A DNA stretch of 22,893 nucleotides. It comes from Patescibacteria group bacterium (GTDB taxonomy: Bacteria; Patescibacteria; UBA1384; XYA2-FULL-43-10; 1-14-0-10-43-13). The stretch is taken from NCBI GenBank assembly GCA_023484645.1, contig JAMCZZ010000033.1, positions 1-22,893 on the forward strand. Direction: 5' to 3'. Shown in pieces: positions 20,943 through 22,893 of this stretch; position 1 is the first letter of the stretch, and each line of letters starts with the position of its first letter. The notes under the pieces were generated by a model. That model saw nothing but the letters and a program-made list of their open reading frames with translations. It ran no database searches and was not told the DNA's origin. The position numbers and the translations under genes were made by a program.

Positions 20943-21614
20943 TTAGGCTTTCTTAATTTTGATTTTGGTTACTTTTGGTTTAGCAGCTTCGATTTTTGGC
21001 ATAACCAATTTTAATGTTCCGTTTTTAATTGTTGCTTCGACACTGCCTGTTTTAATTTCGGCGGGCAATAAAATTCTTCGTGCAAATGAACCGTAGCGAA
21101 CTTCTTGTCGGAAATAACCTTCTTCCTCAATTTTTTCTTCTTCTTTGCGTTCACCAGAAATATCAACAAAATCACTGCCGACTTCAACTTGTAATTCGTC
21201 TTCTTTGATTCCGGGGATATCGGCGGTTAGAATGACTTCCTTGTCTTTTTGTTTGACGTTAACAGCGGGGAAAGCAATCACTCGACGGCTAGGCCAAGCA
21301 GATGCGTTTTCGTCTTCAAAAAATCTGTCTAAATCACCAAAAGGTGACCAGGGTGTTAATGGATGTGGCATAATTTTTTCTCCTTCTTCTTTAATATGGG
21401 TTTTTTGGTTCCCGAAAATTTCATCAAAAGCTAAATCAAAAAGTTCAGAAATTCTCAAAGCTAAGGGTAATGATGGCAGACATTTACCTTTTTCAACTGA
21501 AATAATTGATTGTCTAGAAATTCCTAATTTTTCAGCTAATTCTTCTTGAGTTAGTTTTTTTTCTTCGCGTAGATTTTTAATTTTTCTGGAAATGTGAGTA
21601 ATATAAATTTTCAT
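20943..21614 (-). CDS. XRE-type HTH fused to Hsp20 small heat-shock protein
   Basis: A 223-residue fusion. Residues about 8-66 are an XRE/Cro helix-turn-helix (L-T-Q-E-E-L-A-E-K-L-G-I-S-R-Q-S-I-I-S-V-E-K-G). Residues about 98-195 are an alpha-crystallin domain (A-D-I-P-G-I, V-D-I-S-G-E-R, then G-T-L-K-L-V-M-P-K), followed by a basic tail. A normal Hsp20 would begin at M82 (M-P-H-P-L-T-P-W). That codon (21371) is preceded by AAGGAG at good spacing, so free Hsp20 may be made from the same message. A palindrome lies between the promoter and the first ATG, suggesting self-repression, with the chaperone domain perhaps sensing unfolded protein. The first ATG at 21614 has no strong Shine-Dalgarno. 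Confidence 0.92.
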   Translation of the reverse strand: MKIYITHISRKIKNLREEKKLTQEELAEKLGISRQSIISVEKGKCLPSLPLALRISELFDLAFDEIFGNQKTHIKEEGEKIMPHPLTPWSPFGDLDRFFEDENASAWPSRRVIAFPAVNVKQKDKEVILTADIPGIKEDELQVEVGSDFVDISGERKEEEKIEEEGYFRQEVRYGSFARRILLPAEIKTGSVEATIKNGTLKLVMPKIEAAKPKVTKIKIKKA

Positions 21615-21617
21615 AGG

Positions 21618-21635
21618 TGTAAAGAATCCTTTACA
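21618..21635. promoter_or_regulatory. Likely operator of the HTH-Hsp20 gene
   Basis: A perfect 7-bp inverted repeat, TGTAAAG-GATT-CTTTACA on the minus strand. It lies 3 bases upstream of the ATG and just downstream of the -10, at about the transcript start, where a bound XRE dimer would block transcription. Confidence 0.65.
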
Positions 21636-21647
21636 TTTTTCAACTTT

Positions 21648-21675
21648 ATTATACCATAAACTTTAAAAAAGTCTA
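21648..21675 (-). promoter_or_regulatory. Promoter of the HTH-Hsp20 gene
   Basis: On the minus strand a perfect TATAAT (21653-21648) is preceded by TGG (extended -10). A TAGACT lies 16 bases upstream (21675-21670). Confidence 0.65.
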
Positions 21676-21713
21676 GATTAAGAGTAATAAAATTAGTGCG
21701 AAAAAGTTTCTTG

Positions 21714-21739
21714 TCGGCCGTAGCTTTAGCGAAGGCTGA
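21714..21739. repeat. CPR-type palindrome ('FAKATADK' repeat)
   Basis: TCGGCC (21714-21719) pairs with GGCTGA (21734-21739, one G-T) around GTAGCTTTAGCGAA. The minus strand reads A-F-A-K-A-T-A-D-K when translated. From memory this palindrome is widespread between genes in CPR genomes. A second hairpin (CGATAA with TTATCG, at about 21763-21782) follows. The remaining gene-free bases up to 21875 show nothing else clear. Confidence 0.65.
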
Positions 21740-21875
21740 ATGCGAAATAGTAACCGAAGCCAGGCGATAAAGAAAAATTATCGGTCCCGCCTTCGAGAGA
21801 TACAAGTTAGACCGTCAGTTTAATATCCCTTAAAGGATTATCACTATAACAACAAAAAAGAGCAAGTTCGAACTA

Positions 21876-21904
21876 TTGACATTTCGGTGTAAAAGTGATA
21901 TACT
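21876..21904 (+). promoter_or_regulatory. Promoter of the 22020 gene
   Basis: Perfect TTGACA (21876-21881), a 17-base spacer and TATACT (21899-21904). Confidence 0.85.
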
Positions 21905-21928
21905 TAACAAAATCACGATTGTCAGTGC

Positions 21929-21959
21929 CTTTTTGGTTATCAAATTGACAACCAAAAAG
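21929..21959 (+). promoter_or_regulatory. Hairpin in the 5' leader of the 22020 gene
   Basis: CTTTTTGGTT (21929-21938) pairs perfectly with AACCAAAAAG (21950-21959) around an 11-base loop, beginning about 18 nt after the predicted transcript start. No T-run follows, so it is a leader structure rather than a terminator. Confidence 0.6.
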
Positions 21960-22019
21960 ATCCTACTAATCAGTAATCCCGTAGTTCAATACACACTCTA
22001 ATGAAAGGACTGTTTATAC

Positions 22020-22448
22020 ATGAACACCAGGGAAGAATTGCGAAGCAAGATCGAACAAGGTAAGGCCAGTAAGTTGGCCGCTTGGGGGGCAATGACGCGT
22101 CATCACGAGGACTATGTACGAGTTCTTGCACTTAGCCCTGATGACGTCGCAGAGCTCGAGAGGCAGAAAGGAAGAATCGGGATGTACCCGACCATCGAGG
22201 ACGAGCTTGAGGCTGCCGTGCTGACGGTAGAAACCGACAATGAGACGTTCGGCGTAGTAGTTAAGCACGTCTGTGGCGTCTCGCACGACGGCAACTGGGC
22301 CAACTACCTGATGGTAGGGTGCAAGAGTAATCCTGGCCTCAACATCAGCAATGGAAGCGGGACCGCGCTCATCTTCACAGTGCCAGAAGACTGGCACAAC
22401 AGAGTTATCTCGCAACTTACGGAAGACAGTACACCATCACAGTCATAG
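22020..22448 (+). CDS. ORFan protein in a self-contained module
   Basis: A 142-residue soluble protein that I do not recognise. The N-terminal third is helical and charged (R-E-E-L-R-S-K-I-E-Q-G-K), followed by a mixed domain with T-F-G-V-V-V-K-H-V-C-G-V-S-H and A-L-I-F-T-V-P-E-D-W-H. There is no signal or membrane segment. The start ATG at 22020 has AAAGGA about 12 bases upstream, longer than ideal. G+C is 57% by hand count over 22141-22200, the most divergent sample I counted, with many G/C-ending codons. Like the genes at 1178, 10384 and 16250 it has a strong promoter, a leader hairpin and a terminator of its own. It sits next to tmRNA, a known integration hotspot in bacteria, although no integrase or att repeat was seen. 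Confidence 0.75.
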   Translation: MNTREELRSKIEQGKASKLAAWGAMTRHHEDYVRVLALSPDDVAELERQKGRIGMYPTIEDELEAAVLTVETDNETFGVVVKHVCGVSHDGNWANYLMVGCKSNPGLNISNGSGTALIFTVPEDWHNRVISQLTEDSTPSQS

Positions 22449-22480
22449 TTTTCTAAGTAGCGAATAACAAGCTATATTAG

Positions 22481-22523
22481 GGTCTTGGGCAATTATAAAA
22501 AGCTCAAGACCTTTTATTTTTCC
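22481..22523 (+). terminator. Intrinsic terminator of the 22020 gene
   Basis: GGTCTTGGGC (22481-22490) pairs with GCTCAAGACC (22502-22511, one G-T), followed by TTTTATTTTT. Confidence 0.85.
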
Positions 22524-22560
22524 GTGAAAAATAATAGTCAGTAAAATAATAAAATTTAAA

Positions 22561-22580
22561 GGGGACGGTTCTCTTCTACT
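22561..22580. repeat. REP-like GGGGACGGTTCTCTT element
   Basis: Second copy of the 15-base core found at 1796-1812, here followed by CTACT. It lies between the 22020 terminator and the tmRNA terminator. Confidence 0.55.
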
Positions 22581-22601
22581 CTGAAAATTAGGCATTTTAA
22601 C

Positions 22602-22631
22602 AAAAAATCACCCTTTGCTGGGTGATTTTTT
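22602..22631 (-). terminator. Terminator of tmRNA
   Basis: AAAAAATCACCC (22602-22613) pairs perfectly with GGGTGATTTTTT (22620-22631). On the minus strand it directly follows the CCA end of tmRNA and ends in a T-run. Confidence 0.85.
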
Positions 22632-22633
22632 GA

Positions 22634-22893
22634 TGGTGGAGCTGGGGGAAATTGCATCCCCGTCCAAAAAAAGATCTAACAATCATTGACAAGCCTAAAA
22701 TTTTGCCTTTGTTTTCTTAATCCCGCCTACCAAAGCTATCTTGGCGGGAAGCAAGTTGATTTGTCATGCCCGATTCCAACCATTCAACCAACAGTTGGGC
22801 GGACAGCTTTCACCTTTTAGGCGAATGCAGGTGCTAAATTTGGTTTAGCGCTTGAATTTTGCTACAAAATTTTACGAGCTTATGTAGCCAGCT
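22634..22893 (-). ncRNA. ssrA: tmRNA (3' part)
   Basis: The trans-translation RNA, cut off at its 5' end by the window. On the minus strand its tRNA-like 3' end reads GGACGGGGATGCAATTTCCCC and closes with AGCTCCACCA. The CCA is encoded. Upstream, 22849-22817 encodes a plausible tag, A-K-P-N-L-A-P-A-F-A followed by TAA. The stop lies in the loop of a small stem (CACCT with AGGTG), as in helix H5 of other tmRNAs, and pseudoknot-rich sequence follows. The tag frame and its GCT resume codon are inferred, since the 5' half is not visible. Tags normally direct stalled proteins to proteases. Confidence 0.93.

Noticed and set aside
21611..21805. A 64-codon minus-strand frame containing S-A-F-A-K-A-T-A-D-K
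   Set aside because: The peptide is a translation of the intergenic palindrome and the frame crosses the Hsp20 promoter and operator.
22014..22415. A minus-strand frame antisense to the 22020 gene
   Set aside because: It has no promoter or Shine-Dalgarno. The plus-strand gene has a consensus promoter and a terminator at the right places.

Overview
The window looks like a chromosomal segment of a Patescibacteria (CPR) bacterium, possibly Microgenomates-like. This placement is inferred from general character: AT-rich genes, many short membrane-anchored proteins, several apparently leaderless messages, RNase Y, HU, a PIG-L deacetylase, an HTH-Hsp20 fusion, and a palindrome whose complement reads FAKATADK, a repeat I associate with CPR genomes. 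No rRNA or ribosomal protein is present to confirm it.

Layout. Positions 1-5720 form an accessory region of small, mostly unrecognised genes: membrane-anchored proteins, an HD-domain phosphohydrolase, and two tandem degenerate M23-like proteins. They are separated by terminators and by six copies of a repeat that keeps a reading frame starting W-Q-G. Positions 5747-8229 hold tRNA-Glu, a C39-like peptidase and rny. Positions 8295-11715 hold a DUF5661-like protein, a large pseudopilin with fibronectin-like domains, an unrecognised G+C-richer gene, and a RAYT-type Y1 transposase flanked by REP-like palindromes. Positions 11753-16199 hold tRNA-Pro, tRNA-Arg and an overlapping four-gene operon (AI-2E/PerM transporter, YbhN-like membrane protein, GT4 glycosyltransferase, PIG-L deacetylase) that suggests envelope glycolipid synthesis and export. 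Positions 16250-20165 hold a secreted HAF-repeat protein on the minus strand, HU, an ABC-2 exporter pair and superoxide reductase. Positions 20180-22893 hold tRNA-Val, uridine kinase, the HTH-Hsp20 fusion with a likely auto-operator, another unrecognised G+C-richer gene, and the 3' part of tmRNA.

The strongest novelty candidates are these. (1) Self-contained ORFan modules (1178-1654, 10384-10842, 16250-17263, 22020-22448, and probably 3240-3503) are richer in G+C than their surroundings. Each has a strong Shine-Dalgarno or promoter and its own terminator, and four have a strong hairpin in the 5' leader. (2) The W-Q-G repeat family lies between accessory genes and twice supplies the -35 box of the next gene. 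(3) A rod-shaped, possibly switching RNA lies at about 733-870. (4) The HTH-Hsp20 fusion has an internal ribosome-binding site that could yield free Hsp20.

All identifications come from reading motifs by eye. No database search or folding program was run.
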